Shown: positions 52,914 through 62,817, counted from the stretch's first letter. The stretch is DNA of 64,000 nucleotides from Acidobacteriota bacterium (GCA_003385635.1 QQUY01000001.1:2643001-2707000); one strand, 5' to 3'. The notes: generated from the sequence alone by a model not told the origin. Made by a program: numbers and translations.

Positions 52914-54341
52914 CTAGCTTTGAACCACTCCTCCGCCGCCGTGAGAATGTCCGTGATCGTCGTCTCCGTGATGCTCAACCTTCGCCTGCGGAAGCAGTGT
53001 CCGGACCTCAAAGATCGAGATAACAGGCAGGAACCTCACGAACAGGAAGATAAGCGCGAAGAAAAAGCCGATCGTACCTATGTACATCGTCCAGTCGAAG
53101 ATCGTCGGGGCGTACATTCCCCATGATGATGGCAGGAAGTCGCGCTGAAGGCTTGTGACGATGATCACGAACCTCTCCAGCCACATACCTACGCTGACAA
53201 CGACAGAGATGACGAACAGCCAGAACGGGCTCTCGCGGAACCGCTTGAACCACAGGAACTGGATCGAGATGCCGTTACACAGGATCAGCAGCCAGTAAGA
53301 CCACCAATACGGTCCCTCGAACATGCGGTTGTACATCATGTAGACCTCGTACTCCGCGGCGCTGTACCACGCGAAGAAGGCCTCCATCGCATATCCGTAG
53401 CAGACGATCAGACCCGTCGCCAGCATCACCTTGCCCATATAGATAAGGTGCCTGTCGGTGATCAAATCCTTCATGTTGTACCAGACCCTGAGCGGTATCG
53501 TCAGGATCAGCACCATCGCAAAACCGGCGAAGATGGCGCCCGCCACAAAGTAGGGCGGAAAGATCGTTGCGTGCCATCCGGGCAACTGGGCCACCGAGAA
53601 GTCGAGGGATACGATCGAGTGGACCGATAGCACCAGCGGCGTCGAAAGACCTGCCAGCAGAAGATACGCGATCTCATACCTGTGCCAGTGCCTGGCGGAT
53701 CCCCTCCAGCCCCACGAAAGCAGTCCGTAAATGTATCTGAAGAACTTGTTCTTGGCCCTGTCCCTAAGCGTGGCGATATCCGGGATAAGCCCGACGTACC
53801 AGAACAGAAGCGAAACCGTCGCGTATGTCGAAACCGCGAAAACGTCCCACATAAGAGGGCTTCTGAACTGCGGCCACATACCCATCGTGTTCGGGTAAGG
53901 CAGCAGCCAGTAGGCGAGCCAGGGTCGGCCGGTATGCAGGATCGGGAACAATCCCGCACAGGCAACGGCAAAAAGCGTCATCGCCTCCGCGAAGCGGTTG
54001 ATCGACGTCCTCCACTTCTGGTTCAGAAGCAGGAGGATCGCGGAAATGAGTGTGCCCGCGTGTCCAATACCGATCCACCAAACGAAGTTGATGATCGGAA
54101 ATGCCCAGGCTACAGGCTGGTTGTTGGCAAAAACACCGACGCCGGTAGTTACAAGGTACAGCGTCGTGAGCAAGAGGAGCTGCGCGGTCAGAAACGCGAT
54201 CGCGAACCCTATGAACCAGCCAAACGGGGTGCGCTTCTTCAGCGTTATGTCACTGATCTTGTCGGTGACCGTCCCGTAATCGTGATCGCCTTCCACCATC
54301 GGCGGGTCGATCTTTCTGACAATGTCGTTTACGTCCTGCAT
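52914..54341 (-). CDS. actC: Alternative complex III subunit ActC
   Basis: 475 aa NrfD/PsrC-type protein with ten helices. WWIGIGHAGTLISAILLLLNQKW, PNTMGMWPQFRSPLMWDVFAVSTY and FPPYFVAGAIFAGFAMVLILTIP fit the family. It binds quinol close to the FeS protein ActB. A His-rich C-terminal tail (HHGDDDHGHSHGGGG) could bind metal. Located between actB and actD. Confidence 0.96.
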   Translation of the reverse strand: MQDVNDIVRKIDPPMVEGDHDYGTVTDKISDITLKKRTPFGWFIGFAIAFLTAQLLLLTTLYLVTTGVGVFANNQPVAWAFPIINFVWWIGIGHAGTLISAILLLLNQKWRTSINRFAEAMTLFAVACAGLFPILHTGRPWLAYWLLPYPNTMGMWPQFRSPLMWDVFAVSTYATVSLLFWYVGLIPDIATLRDRAKNKFFRYIYGLLSWGWRGSARHWHRYEIAYLLLAGLSTPLVLSVHSIVSLDFSVAQLPGWHATIFPPYFVAGAIFAGFAMVLILTIPLRVWYNMKDLITDRHLIYMGKVMLATGLIVCYGYAMEAFFAWYSAAEYEVYMMYNRMFEGPYWWSYWLLILCNGISIQFLWFKRFRESPFWLFVISVVVSVGMWLERFVIIVTSLQRDFLPSSWGMYAPTIFDWTMYIGTIGFFFALIFLFVRFLPVISIFEVRTLLPQAKVEHHGDDDHGHSHGGGGVVQS

Positions 54342-54378
54342 AGCTTTCGTGGCCGCATCGCGTTCCGGTCAGCCGAAA

Positions 54379-57300
54379 CTAATGTGATTCGCCTTCGCCC
54401 TCCTTTTTCTTGGGCGCCACGTAATCCGGCATGGCCTTGTTCTGGTTCCTGAGGCCCGCCAAATAGGTAGTTCTAGGCTGGGTGTTCAGTTCGTAATTAA
54501 GAAGTCCGTAATTCCTGTGGTCCTTCTTGGTCTTTGCTATCTGGCTTTCCTTGTCGTGCTCGTTGCCGAAAACGATCGCGTCCGCAGGGCAAACCGCCTG
54601 ACAAGCCGTGACGACCTCGCCGTCCCTGATCTCGCGCCCTTCTCTCTCGGCCTCGATCCTGGCGTGCGAGATGCGCTGGGTGCAGTAGGTGCATTTCTCC
54701 ATCACACCGCGGCTGCGGATCGTGACCTCGGGGTTTCGCATCAGCTTCAAGGAAGGAGAATCCCAATCCTGGTAAAGGAAAAAGTTGAAACGGCGGACCT
54801 TGTAAGGGCAGTTGTTGGAGCAGTAGCGGGTTCCAACGCAACGGTTATAGACCATGTCGTTTAGGCCTTCCGCGCTGTGCACCGTGGCGTGTACCGGACA
54901 GACTACCTCGCACGGAGCCTGCTCACACTGCATACAAAGGACGGGCTGGAAGTAAGGGCCTTCCGGCTCATTGATGTCCGTGCCCTTGTAGTAGGCGTCG
55001 ACGCGCATCCAGTGCATTTCGCGGCTGCGCTCGACCTGTTCCTTGCCGACGATCGGAATGTTGTTCTCCGACTGGCAGGCCACGACGCAGGCGTTACATC
55101 CGACGCACGAGTTGAGGTCGATCGTCATCGCCCACTTATTGTGCTTTTCGTAGATCTCCGCGTGCTCGTTGCCGTACATCGAGAGGTCGTATTTCTCCTC
55201 CATGTGGGGGGCCTCGCCGTTGAGGTGTTCTTCGTACTCCTCCATCGTCCAGCTGCGGAGAATGTCGCGGCCTTTGACAGTAGCGAGGTCGTCGATGTTG
55301 AAATGAATCTGCGTGGACGCGATCTGGGTCTGCGATCCGGTTCGGGTGACATCGCCCTTTCCGAACCATAAGTTCGACGACTTGACCACATCGTAAGCGT
55401 TGTAGCCGAGATCATTTCCAACCTTCCCCGAGCGAGTTCTTCCGTACCCGAGGAAGAGCGTGATCACATCGTCCGGTTGACCCGGCGCGATCCACGCCGG
55501 CACCGCGCCTTCGATCTTCGCACCTTCGAAAGTGACCTCGAGGATGTCGGAGGACATGTTCCCGCCCTTGGTCGTGATGAATGCCCTTCCGAGCTCGCCG
55601 CCGGCATAATCTTTATAGCGCTTGTCCTGGTTGATTCCGAGCTTCTGCGCGGTATTCGGACTGATCAGCGCGACGTTCTCCCACGTGATCTTGTTGAGCG
55701 GGTTCGGGAGTTCCTGAAGCCAGCCGTTGTTCGTGTACCTACCGTCGTAAACGCAAGGATCCGGAAGTACGGTCATCTCAAGCGACCCATCGCCGACCGC
55801 TAGCGGAGCAATGTTCGCTACAAAGCCGGTGTTCGCAGTGACGGTCTTCGTTTCAGCCTGAGTTCCGGGAATATATCCGTCGTGAACCGCTTTTCTCCAC
55901 TTTTCTTCAAATGTTCTCGGAGCGGCGGGTCCTGGAGATTCGGGAGCTGCCTGAGTTTCCCGAGCTGACGGAGTTGGCTGACTTTCAGGAGTTGACTGGG
56001 TTTCCGGAGGTGTCTGAGATGAAGGAGCCGGCGTCGCCAGCGCAACCGGGGTTGCCGCAGGTGCGGCAGCGGCCGCCTGAGCAGGTTGCCCATTTGCGCT
56101 CTCAGCCGCGGCGCTCGTTATCGCAGGCACCGGCGGAGGGCCTTCCATACCCTGCGTCTGCCAGAATTCTTGCACGATCTGCATCGACGACTTCTCGTAG
56201 TTCTCCTGGAAACAAAGTTGAACTATTTCGGAGTGGCTCCTTCCACCATAAAGAGGATCGATAAGCGGCTGGGCGATCGTCACCGTTCCATCATAGGCAC
56301 GCGTGTCTCCCCACGCTTCAAGATAGTGCGCCGAAGATACGTGCCAGTGACAGACCGCGGCCGTCTCGTCAAAATGCTCGCCGACGTGAACCCTGAACGG
56401 CACGTTGTCGAGCCTTTCCTTTGTGAACTTTAGGTCAGATGGGGTGTTGTAAGCGGGATTGCCGCCGAGGATCACGAGCACCTTCACCTTCTTCTCGTCA
56501 ATGTCTTTGATAAGTTGGGCCAATTGATCTCGCTGAAGCGTTTCCGCATTCGGCGTCAGGGGCTCGATGTAGTCAACTGTCTGCCCGACCGCTCCCAGGG
56601 CATCGTTCATTGCGAAGGCGAGCGCGTGCACCGCCGCGGGCTGATTGCGTCCAACTACGACGACGGACTTTCCCTTGTGCGCCATAAGGTCCTTGGCCAT
56701 CTCGCGGACCCAGACAGCCACCTCTTCCGAAAGACCGGAGCCCGATGCACCGCCGACTCCCATTTCGCCCGCCGCGGCTTTCGCGGCCTCAATGACCTGA
56801 CTAGGTTTCAGAGCGATCCTGTGGTCAGCCTTGGCGCCCGTAAGCGAAAGGGTCGTTTCCATCGAATAGAGGCGGTTGATCTCCTTCTTCTCTTCATTGA
56901 CCGCACGCGCCTTGGCAAAATCCTTTATGTACCGGACATTGAACCCGGAGAAGAGGTCGCAATCTATCGAAAGCACCCTTTCTGCGTTCTCAAGTTTGTA
57001 AACGGGCTGTGCCGGTGAACCAAAAGCAAGTTTTGAACCCTCGATCTGATTGTCGTCGTTGACCGGCTCGTACTGGTACCACTTGGCATTCGGCAACTCT
57101 CCCAAAAGGCGCTTGAACTGATCCGCCTGGGAGGGCGATGTAACGGTTTCTGTGAGAAAGCAAACGCCTTCGCCGCCGTTCCCTCGTGTCTCTTCGATCT
57201 TTCCCCTTAGTTCGGTGTAGAAGGATTGCCAGGTCTTTGGAACTCCGCGGTAGAGGATCTCCTTCGAACGGTCTGGATCGTAGAGATTCAGAATTGAAGA

Positions 57301-57741
57301 CTGAGCAAAGGTGTCGGTCGCCCCGAGGCTGCCCGGATGATCCGGATTTCCTTCCACCTTCGTCGGGCGTCCTTCGTGCGATCTCGCCAGAAGACCGGTC
57401 GCGACACCGCCCAAAGTCATCGCCGTCGCGTAGAACAGCGGCTTCCCGGGAACGAGCCCCTCGGGCTGATTAACGTAAGGAACGATCTTCTCTGCGGGCT
57501 GGATCACGCAACCACTAAGGCCTGCCAGCGCGAGCGAGGCGCCCATCACCTTCACGAAGTTCCGGCGGCTGAGGGAACTGTCCCACTCCTCCGCGTGGGC
57601 AGGGTATTCCTGCTTTACGAAATCTTCGAATTCGGGTGCGTCGACATACTCCTCGACGCTTCGCCAGTACTCCTTTCCGCTCTTTGCGAGGATCTTTTCC
57701 TTTAATGATGCAAAGTTAGTGCTACTGTCTTTGCTTGGCAT
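54379..57741 (-). CDS. actB: Alternative complex III subunit ActB (molybdopterin-like plus FeS)
   Basis: 1120 aa. SRRNFVK near residue 58 is a TAT-like export motif with C78 as possible lipid site. Residues 90-560 are a molybdopterin-oxidoreductase-like domain without evident cofactor ligands. Residues about 572-604 are a Pro/Gln/Thr/Ser-rich linker made of QTP, PET, QST, PES, QPT, PSA, RET tripeptides, encoded by a 9-bp repeat family. From about 878 follow four FeS cluster motifs (CVGCNACVVAC, CMQCEQAPC, CVGTRYCSNNC, CTYC with CQAVC). It passes electrons from quinol to the heme subunits. Confidence 0.96.
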   Translation of the reverse strand: MPSKDSSTNFASLKEKILAKSGKEYWRSVEEYVDAPEFEDFVKQEYPAHAEEWDSSLSRRNFVKVMGASLALAGLSGCVIQPAEKIVPYVNQPEGLVPGKPLFYATAMTLGGVATGLLARSHEGRPTKVEGNPDHPGSLGATDTFAQSSILNLYDPDRSKEILYRGVPKTWQSFYTELRGKIEETRGNGGEGVCFLTETVTSPSQADQFKRLLGELPNAKWYQYEPVNDDNQIEGSKLAFGSPAQPVYKLENAERVLSIDCDLFSGFNVRYIKDFAKARAVNEEKKEINRLYSMETTLSLTGAKADHRIALKPSQVIEAAKAAAGEMGVGGASGSGLSEEVAVWVREMAKDLMAHKGKSVVVVGRNQPAAVHALAFAMNDALGAVGQTVDYIEPLTPNAETLQRDQLAQLIKDIDEKKVKVLVILGGNPAYNTPSDLKFTKERLDNVPFRVHVGEHFDETAAVCHWHVSSAHYLEAWGDTRAYDGTVTIAQPLIDPLYGGRSHSEIVQLCFQENYEKSSMQIVQEFWQTQGMEGPPPVPAITSAAAESANGQPAQAAAAAPAATPVALATPAPSSQTPPETQSTPESQPTPSARETQAAPESPGPAAPRTFEEKWRKAVHDGYIPGTQAETKTVTANTGFVANIAPLAVGDGSLEMTVLPDPCVYDGRYTNNGWLQELPNPLNKITWENVALISPNTAQKLGINQDKRYKDYAGGELGRAFITTKGGNMSSDILEVTFEGAKIEGAVPAWIAPGQPDDVITLFLGYGRTRSGKVGNDLGYNAYDVVKSSNLWFGKGDVTRTGSQTQIASTQIHFNIDDLATVKGRDILRSWTMEEYEEHLNGEAPHMEEKYDLSMYGNEHAEIYEKHNKWAMTIDLNSCVGCNACVVACQSENNIPIVGKEQVERSREMHWMRVDAYYKGTDINEPEGPYFQPVLCMQCEQAPCEVVCPVHATVHSAEGLNDMVYNRCVGTRYCSNNCPYKVRRFNFFLYQDWDSPSLKLMRNPEVTIRSRGVMEKCTYCTQRISHARIEAEREGREIRDGEVVTACQAVCPADAIVFGNEHDKESQIAKTKKDHRNYGLLNYELNTQPRTTYLAGLRNQNKAMPDYVAPKKKEGEGESH
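55931..56029. repeat. Nonamer array inside actB, 11 units
   Basis: Eleven period-9 units on the plus strand, among them TCGGGAGCT, GCCTGAGTT, TCCCGAGCT, GACGGAGTT, TCAGGAGTT, GACTGGGTT. On the coding strand they read CAGTCAACT, CAGCCAACT and variants. Both words occur exactly in the intergenic array at 4758-4838. The period is a multiple of three, so the array stays in frame. Confidence 0.9.
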
Positions 57742-57856
57742 TTCGTTTCTGGTTCCCTCGATTCTAGGTTGAGCCGGCGTTCTCCCGGCTGGCGCGCCTG
57801 TCCTTCAGGCGCAGTCCGCTTTACACGGACTTCGTACCGCTTGCTCTCACCGCGGC

Positions 57857-58516
57857 TCAGCGATGACAAGTCGAACAACTCGTGAGCAATTCTCTGCTGC
57901 GAAGTCTGTATTCTTCGCCGAGCGACTTGCGCTCATCTGCGGTCAGATCACTGTCTCTCCAATCCATGTTGTAGATCTCGGACTTAGGCCGGATGAAGGC
58001 CTCCGGGTTCTTATGGCAGGCCAGACACCATTCCATCTGAAGGGTGTTTTCCTGGTAGACAGCGGGCATCTCGTCGATCTGACCGTGACAGGTTGAGCAT
58101 CCTACGCCCTTTGCGACGTGAATGCTGTGATTGAAATATGCGTATCCCGGAAGGTCGTGAACCCTTTCCCAGAGAATAGGCTCATTGTCGCGGTAGCTCG
58201 CACGAACGGGCTCCAGGTAGGGCGTGTCGGCCCATAGCTGGTTGTGGCAGTTCATGCAGGTCTGCGTCGGCGGAATCCCGGCAGAGGCAGCGGTTTCCAC
58301 AGAGGTGTGGCAATAGCGGCAATCGATCCCGTCGTCGCCGACGTGGTGCTTGTGAGAGAACTGAACCGGCTGCTGCTTCTCCAGATACCTATTGGTCAGG
58401 TAAGAAGACCGCGAGATCTGTGTGTATGCGAAGAAGACGAGGCCCCCGAGGATTATCACAAGGACCATGCTCGCCTTAGCGATGTTGTTCGCTCCGCGGT
58501 GAAATAGTTGAGCCAT
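57857..58516 (-). CDS. actA: Alternative complex III subunit ActA, pentaheme cytochrome
   Basis: 219 aa with one N-terminal anchor helix (ASMVLVIILGGLVFFAYTQ). Five CxxCH heme motifs: residues 66-70, 87-91, 140-144, 164-168 and 214-218. It belongs to the cytochrome c3/c7 class and hands electrons to ActE. First gene of the act-cox block; 115 bp separate it from actB. Its promoter is expected in 58517-58805. Confidence 0.96.
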   Translation of the reverse strand: MAQLFHRGANNIAKASMVLVIILGGLVFFAYTQISRSSYLTNRYLEKQQPVQFSHKHHVGDDGIDCRYCHTSVETAASAGIPPTQTCMNCHNQLWADTPYLEPVRASYRDNEPILWERVHDLPGYAYFNHSIHVAKGVGCSTCHGQIDEMPAVYQENTLQMEWCLACHKNPEAFIRPKSEIYNMDWRDSDLTADERKSLGEEYRLRSRELLTSCSTCHR

Positions 58517-58805
58517 CTAATTTTTCCCGTAAAACTCTTGGAACAAAGAGATTAGAGTACGCCCGAAACCCTGCCCTATCGGACAGGATCCGGTTGCGAA
58601 TAACCTTCTTTTGAGTGTTGATTAAGACCTACTGCTAAAGCTTAATCTAAGATTCTACTCAATCTCGAAATTTCCGCAAATTCCGAATCGAAAATAAACC
58701 GAGTCCGGGCTTTGTGCAAGTTTTCACAAAATAAGCGGGGCTGATAACCATTATTATTGTTCGTTCTTAATGGCACTGATCGCTTATTAGGAGGACTGTT
58801 TTTAC
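58517..58805. other. Gap upstream of actA, probable promoter region
   Basis: A 289-bp AT-rich stretch, unusually free of heptamer arrays, precedes actA. An inverted word TTTGTG-N8-CACAAA is at about 58711-58730. No -10/-35 pair stands out clearly, and the position of the operon promoter is inferred only from the gap. Confidence 0.4.
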
Positions 58806-59741
58806 CTATCCGCCAGCTGCAGATTCGCCGGCGATCAAAGCGGCTCCGATCGCTCCGGCTCTTAGGCCGAGTTCGCCTTCGGCGATCGTGACCGACTCAA
58901 AGCTCGGTCGAAAGCTAAGCTCTCTCGCCCTTCGCCTGATCCCGTCCAATACAAGGCCTCTCGCCTGCATGATCTCGCCGCCGACGATCACCTTTTCAAG
59001 ATTCAGAAGGTTGATCACGCCCGCCAAAGCCCCGCCTACGTACATCCCCGTGCGCTGAAGCATCAGCTGGGCAAAGTCGTCTTCATCTTCTGCCGCCCGG
59101 ACCACATCGGCGATCGTGATGTTGTCCTCGCCAACCGCATTGAGTGAAGAGGTAGGATCCTGATGGAACCAATTCTTTGTGCGGCGGATGATGTTTGCTG
59201 TTGAAGCCACGTCCTCAAGCCTCATGCCTTCGGAGTTGACCGCGATGTACCCGAATTCTCCTGCGTATCCCGCGGCACCACGCCAAAGCTTCCCGTTTAG
59301 GATCAACGCGCCGCCGACACCGGCTCCCAACGTTATGTAGAAGATGTCCTTGCTGCCTCGGCCGGCACCTTTCACAAGCTCTCCGTATGCGGCAGCGTTG
59401 GCATCGTTTTCAAAACAGATGCCTAGGTCGGTATAGTGGCGAAGCTCAGATACAAGGTCTACTTCTTCGTGCTCCGGGATCAGTGCGGAATGTACGATCT
59501 GGCCGGTACCGCTCTTCAGAAGTCCGGGAAGTGCAACACCTAGGACGAATTCTTCGCCGAATCGTTCGTGAGCTTTCGCGACGGCCTTGCCGATCTGCGA
59601 GGTCGGCTCATCCGCCGGATCAACTGCTTCTGAATAGTCCTCAAGAAGCTCGCCGTCCGAATCGAGCGCGACAGTGGTGATCCGGGTCTTGCCAACCTCA
59701 ATTCCGACCAATGTTTCGGCCACTCCAGGATTATCCTCCAT
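58806..59741 (-). CDS. ROK family sugar kinase-like protein
   Basis: 311 aa. VGIEVGKTRITTVALDSDGELL (phosphate-1 loop), CFENDANAAAYGEL and FYITLGAGVGGALILNGKLWRG match ROK kinases. GYAGEFGYIAVNSEG follows where most ROK members continue into a zinc-binding Cys cluster (CxCGxxGCxE), which is missing here. It may phosphorylate glucose, or a related sugar, with altered zinc dependence. Single gene at the end of the minus-strand run. Confidence 0.87.
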   Translation of the reverse strand: MEDNPGVAETLVGIEVGKTRITTVALDSDGELLEDYSEAVDPADEPTSQIGKAVAKAHERFGEEFVLGVALPGLLKSGTGQIVHSALIPEHEEVDLVSELRHYTDLGICFENDANAAAYGELVKGAGRGSKDIFYITLGAGVGGALILNGKLWRGAAGYAGEFGYIAVNSEGMRLEDVASTANIIRRTKNWFHQDPTSSLNAVGEDNITIADVVRAAEDEDDFAQLMLQRTGMYVGGALAGVINLLNLEKVIVGGEIMQARGLVLDGIRRRARELSFRPSFESVTIAEGELGLRAGAIGAALIAGESAAGG

Positions 59742-59844
59742 CGGCGTCTAGTCCTTTTACTGCTTGAAGATACGGAATGAAATCACGGTGATGATAAGCG
59801 CGCCCGACAAGTGTGTCAAACGACATCCGTGCCCTGAAAAAGGT

Positions 59845-59873
59845 TTGACTCACCACTACCTGAACGATATCTT
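59845..59873 (+). promoter_or_regulatory. Candidate sigma-70 promoter for dedA
   Basis: TTGACT (59845-59850) and TATCTT (59868-59873) are 17 bp apart. The -35 matches at five of six positions, the -10 at four of six. Distance to the ATG at 59916 is 42 bp. Suggestive only. Confidence 0.45.
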
Positions 59874-59915
59874 TGAAAACTTGTGACGGCGTAGAACCGG
59901 TGCGGTTCTCACATT

Positions 59916-60629
59916 ATGCAGGAAACGTTCTATCAACTATTTGAACAGTATGGCATATACGCCGTTTTCGCCCTTTGCACGGTGGAAGGCGACATTACTC
60001 TTCTACTCGCCGGAGTGTTGGCTCACCAGGGCTATTTTGGCCCTTTCAGTTTTTTAAAGGTCTATATCTTCGGAACCCTGGGAGGAATGGTTGGTGACAC
60101 GTTCGGCTATTTCGTCGGACGCCTTTTCCAGAAAACGGTCAAGAATCACGCCTTTTACAAGATGGCCCAGCCGAGGATCGAACGGCTTACAGAGAAGTTC
60201 GGCGGGATGGCCGTTATCGTCTCAAAATACATTTACGGGATCCGTGCCGCGATGTGCCTCTTCAATGGCATCGGCCGGATGCCTCTCCACAAGTTCCTGT
60301 TCCTCGACTTCATAAGTTGTTCGGTCTGGGTGCTTATTCTCGCAGGCATCGGCTACTTCTTCAGCGGCGCGGTCACGACGATCATCGGTGATTTCCAGCA
60401 GATCGGGATCGCAGTATTTTTCATAGTGCTTGCTGGCATCATCATCTTCTATATGATCGAACGATTCGTGCTCTCCGATACGATCGAAGAAGCCGACCCC
60501 CTTACGATCTACCGTATCGAAGAGAAGTTACACGGCATCGAGGAGAAGCTTCACCTTACGGGCGGCACGAGCGCGGACATCGAGGACAAAGAACCCGAGG
60601 AACGGCATTCATCGACCATTGGCCATTGA
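59916..60629 (+). CDS. DedA family membrane protein
   Basis: 237 aa. EGDITLLLAGVLAHQGYFGPF, GTLGGMVGDTFGYFVGRLFQ and KYIYGIRAAMCLFNGIGRMPLHKFLFLD are the DedA hallmarks, with an Arg in the re-entrant loop. DedA proteins are lipid flippase-like (undecaprenyl-phosphate recycling in some bacteria). First plus-strand gene of the window. Its last residues STIGH and TGA stop are encoded by GACCATT-type heptamers. Confidence 0.92.
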   Translation: MQETFYQLFEQYGIYAVFALCTVEGDITLLLAGVLAHQGYFGPFSFLKVYIFGTLGGMVGDTFGYFVGRLFQKTVKNHAFYKMAQPRIERLTEKFGGMAVIVSKYIYGIRAAMCLFNGIGRMPLHKFLFLDFISCSVWVLILAGIGYFFSGAVTTIIGDFQQIGIAVFFIVLAGIIIFYMIERFVLSDTIEEADPLTIYRIEEKLHGIEEKLHLTGGTSADIEDKEPEERHSSTIGH

Positions 60630-60660
60630 CCATTCATCGACCATTGACCATTGACCAATG
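60614..60660. repeat. Heptamer array, GACCATT family
   Basis: GACCATT, GGCCATT, GACCATT, then GACCATT, GACCATT after a short break. It carries the DedA stop codon at 60627-60629. The rest of 60630-61090 has GAACTTT/GGAACCT-type heptamers at about 60870-60911 and 60953-61018 and no gene. Confidence 0.82.
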
Positions 60661-61090
60661 AAGTCAGCACCCGGAGCGATGCTATGCTACGGGTTCCAAA
60701 TTCCGAGCGGCGAGTAGCGATACACAGCGTTGACAGAAACGCGACCGTCAGGGAGCGTGCCTGTGGCATAGCCGAAGCTGCGCTAAGTTTCAAGTTCCTA
60801 ATTCCTGGTTCCAAATCGGAATTCCACGATAGAAACAAAGGTTGTTGTTCTGCGAGTTTATTCGAATCTTCGTCGTTGAACTTTGAACCTGGAACTCGGA
60901 ATCTGGAACTCAACGACGATCGCGTTTCCGCAGCCTCACAGGCGTAGCATTTATCTCGGAACTCGAAACCCGGAACCTGGAACTTGGAACATCAGTGCCT
61001 GACCGCTGACCATTGACTTAAAACCCCCTTCCAAAATAATCTGCGCAGTTAACGGACCCTTTTTACGATCGCTTTGGGAGGATGACCGCC

Positions 61091-61846
61091 GTGAAAATAT
61101 CTTACGCCCTTCTTTTCATCTTTTTGCTCTCCAACGTTGCTCTTGCGCAGGATTATCAAAAGCTCGAGCGCGCCGCTGATGCGGTCAAGGACGCTGCCGA
61201 ACGGGTTGCAGACGACGCGGGAGATCAGTTCCAAAAAGGCCGCCAAAATTCCTCTGATGCAATCGAACACGCTTTCCTCGCCGAAGAGGCGTATGCCGCG
61301 GCAAAGCTGATGGACAAGATCGTCGGCGACAAATACGACATTGGCGATCTGCGTCTTGCGGCAAACGTGTTGAAAGTGATGTCCGAACGGTTTCCGGCCG
61401 GGGAGTTCTGGTCACGCTTGAGAGAATCGATCGACTCACTGGTGTTCGAACTAGCAGCAGGCGGAGGGCCAACGGGACCGGTCGTACCGCCCCCAAATGG
61501 AGATCCGGATGACGATTTCGATGAGAACCGCATCCTGGGCCGCTTTTTCTGGAATGGAGAGGTTGATCACGAGGTTCATCTTTCTGTCAACGGCACTTCG
61601 ATAACGTCGGAGACCTTGCGCGGCAGGAGGCTTGAGGACGGCTCGTTCAGCTTCACCGCTGCGCTGCCAAGGGAATCAGGGCTGATCGTCGGGGTGACGA
61701 AGACGGATGGACGCGGACAAGTTACTGTGATCCAGCAACCGAACGCGGCAAACGATTTTACCGCGATCATTAGGCTCTTCGATGACGACGGAGGTGCGAG
61801 GCCCTACTCGATCGAGATCTTTTGGTACAAAGGTTCAGAGAATTAG
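61091..61846 (+). CDS. Exported protein of unknown function
   Basis: About 251 aa. Signal peptide [20 protein letters not shown]. Residues 25-110 are helical and charged ([20 protein letters not shown]), perhaps a coiled coil. A Gly/Pro linker ([17 protein letters not shown]) leads to a beta-rich domain with [18 protein letters not shown]. The GTG at 61091 is preferred because GGGAGG lies nine bases before it; the ATG at 61082 is too close. Its stop overlaps the purQ stop. Confidence 0.72.
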   Translation: MKISYALLFIFLLSNVALAQDYQKLERAADAVKDAAERVADDAGDQFQKGRQNSSDAIEHAFLAEEAYAAAKLMDKIVGDKYDIGDLRLAANVLKVMSERFPAGEFWSRLRESIDSLVFELAAGGGPTGPVVPPPNGDPDDDFDENRILGRFFWNGEVDHEVHLSVNGTSITSETLRGRRLEDGSFSFTAALPRESGLIVGVTKTDGRGQVTVIQQPNAANDFTAIIRLFDDDGGARPYSIEIFWYKGSEN

Positions 61847-62544
61847 ACAGCAAGGGCGTCTATCGAATTCGCGAGGGACCTGAAAATGTCGCGTCCGTCA
61901 TTTGAACCCAGAAGATCTTCGCAGGCCCTTTCCGGATGCGGCATCATTCCAAGCACATTCCGGTCAAGATTGCATATCCCGGCTATGTTAGAACGCGAGC
62001 CGTTCGGGTTCGATTCAGGCGTTACCTCACCGCGCTCATCACAATACCGAAAAACTATCTGGCCGTTCTCTTCCAGGGAATCAAACGTCCTGTCGTCGCA
62101 AACATAATTGCCTTCGGCGTGGGCGACCGGTATCGACAGCACTCTGGATTCCTGAATGCCTTCCGTATACGGAGTAAAGCCGTTCTCCACCCTTAAATTG
62201 ACGTGACGGCACACGAAATGGAGGCCGCTGTTGCGCATAAGCGCGCCGGGCAGCAAACCGGCCTCACAGAGTATCTGGAAACCGTTGCAGATACCGAACA
62301 CAAACTTTCCTTTTGCGGCGAATTCCTTTACCGAGTTCATCACGGGTGAGAAGCGTGCCAACGCGCCAGCTCTAAGGTAATCGCCGTAGGAAAAGCCCCC
62401 CGGAACGATGATCGCGTCATAGCCCGACAGGTCGGTCTGACGGTGCCACACGAAATCGACGGGTTGACCGACGTGCTTTGAAACCACGTGGTAAGCGTCG
62501 TGGTCACAGTTGGAACCGGGAAAAACTAGAACACCGAATTTCAT
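61843..62544 (-). CDS. purQ: Phosphoribosylformylglycinamidine synthase subunit PurQ
   Basis: 233 aa glutamine amidotransferase. The nucleophile Cys is in [20 protein letters not shown] near residue 90, with HAEGNY and a final PHPER for the His/Glu pair. It supplies ammonia to PurL for FGAM formation in purine synthesis. The purS gene is 30 bp upstream; purL is not in the window. It converges with the exported unknown, and the two stop codons overlap by 4 bp. Confidence 0.95.
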   Translation of the reverse strand: MKFGVLVFPGSNCDHDAYHVVSKHVGQPVDFVWHRQTDLSGYDAIIVPGGFSYGDYLRAGALARFSPVMNSVKEFAAKGKFVFGICNGFQILCEAGLLPGALMRNSGLHFVCRHVNLRVENGFTPYTEGIQESRVLSIPVAHAEGNYVCDDRTFDSLEENGQIVFRYCDERGEVTPESNPNGSRSNIAGICNLDRNVLGMMPHPERACEDLLGSNDGRDIFRSLANSIDALAV

Positions 62545-62574
62545 AGGGATGCAGGCGGGTTTGTAGTGAGGGTT

Positions 62575-62817
62575 TCAGTCTATAACCACGGAATAATCTT
62601 CTATAACAGGGTTGGCGAGGACATCGCGAGCGATCTTCTCGGCGGTCGCCTGCGCTTCCTCGGAGGAAAGACCTGGATCAAGTGCGATCTCAAAGTACTT
62701 GCCCTGGCGAACATCGCCGACTTTCTCAAATCCCAAAAGCTCGACTGAATGGTGGATCGCCTTGCCCTGCGGATCGAGCACGCTCGGTTTCAACTTGACG
62801 TATACTTTTGCCTTCAT
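62575..62817 (-). CDS. purS: Phosphoribosylformylglycinamidine synthase subunit PurS
   Basis: 80 aa. MKAKVYVKLKPSVLDPQGKA and VGDVRQGKYFEIALD are typical of PurS, a ferredoxin-like dimer that bridges PurL and PurQ. SD GGAGC precedes the ATG by about 7 bases. It starts the purS-purQ unit. Confidence 0.95.
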   Translation of the reverse strand: MKAKVYVKLKPSVLDPQGKAIHHSVELLGFEKVGDVRQGKYFEIALDPGLSSEEAQATAEKIARDVLANPVIEDYSVVID

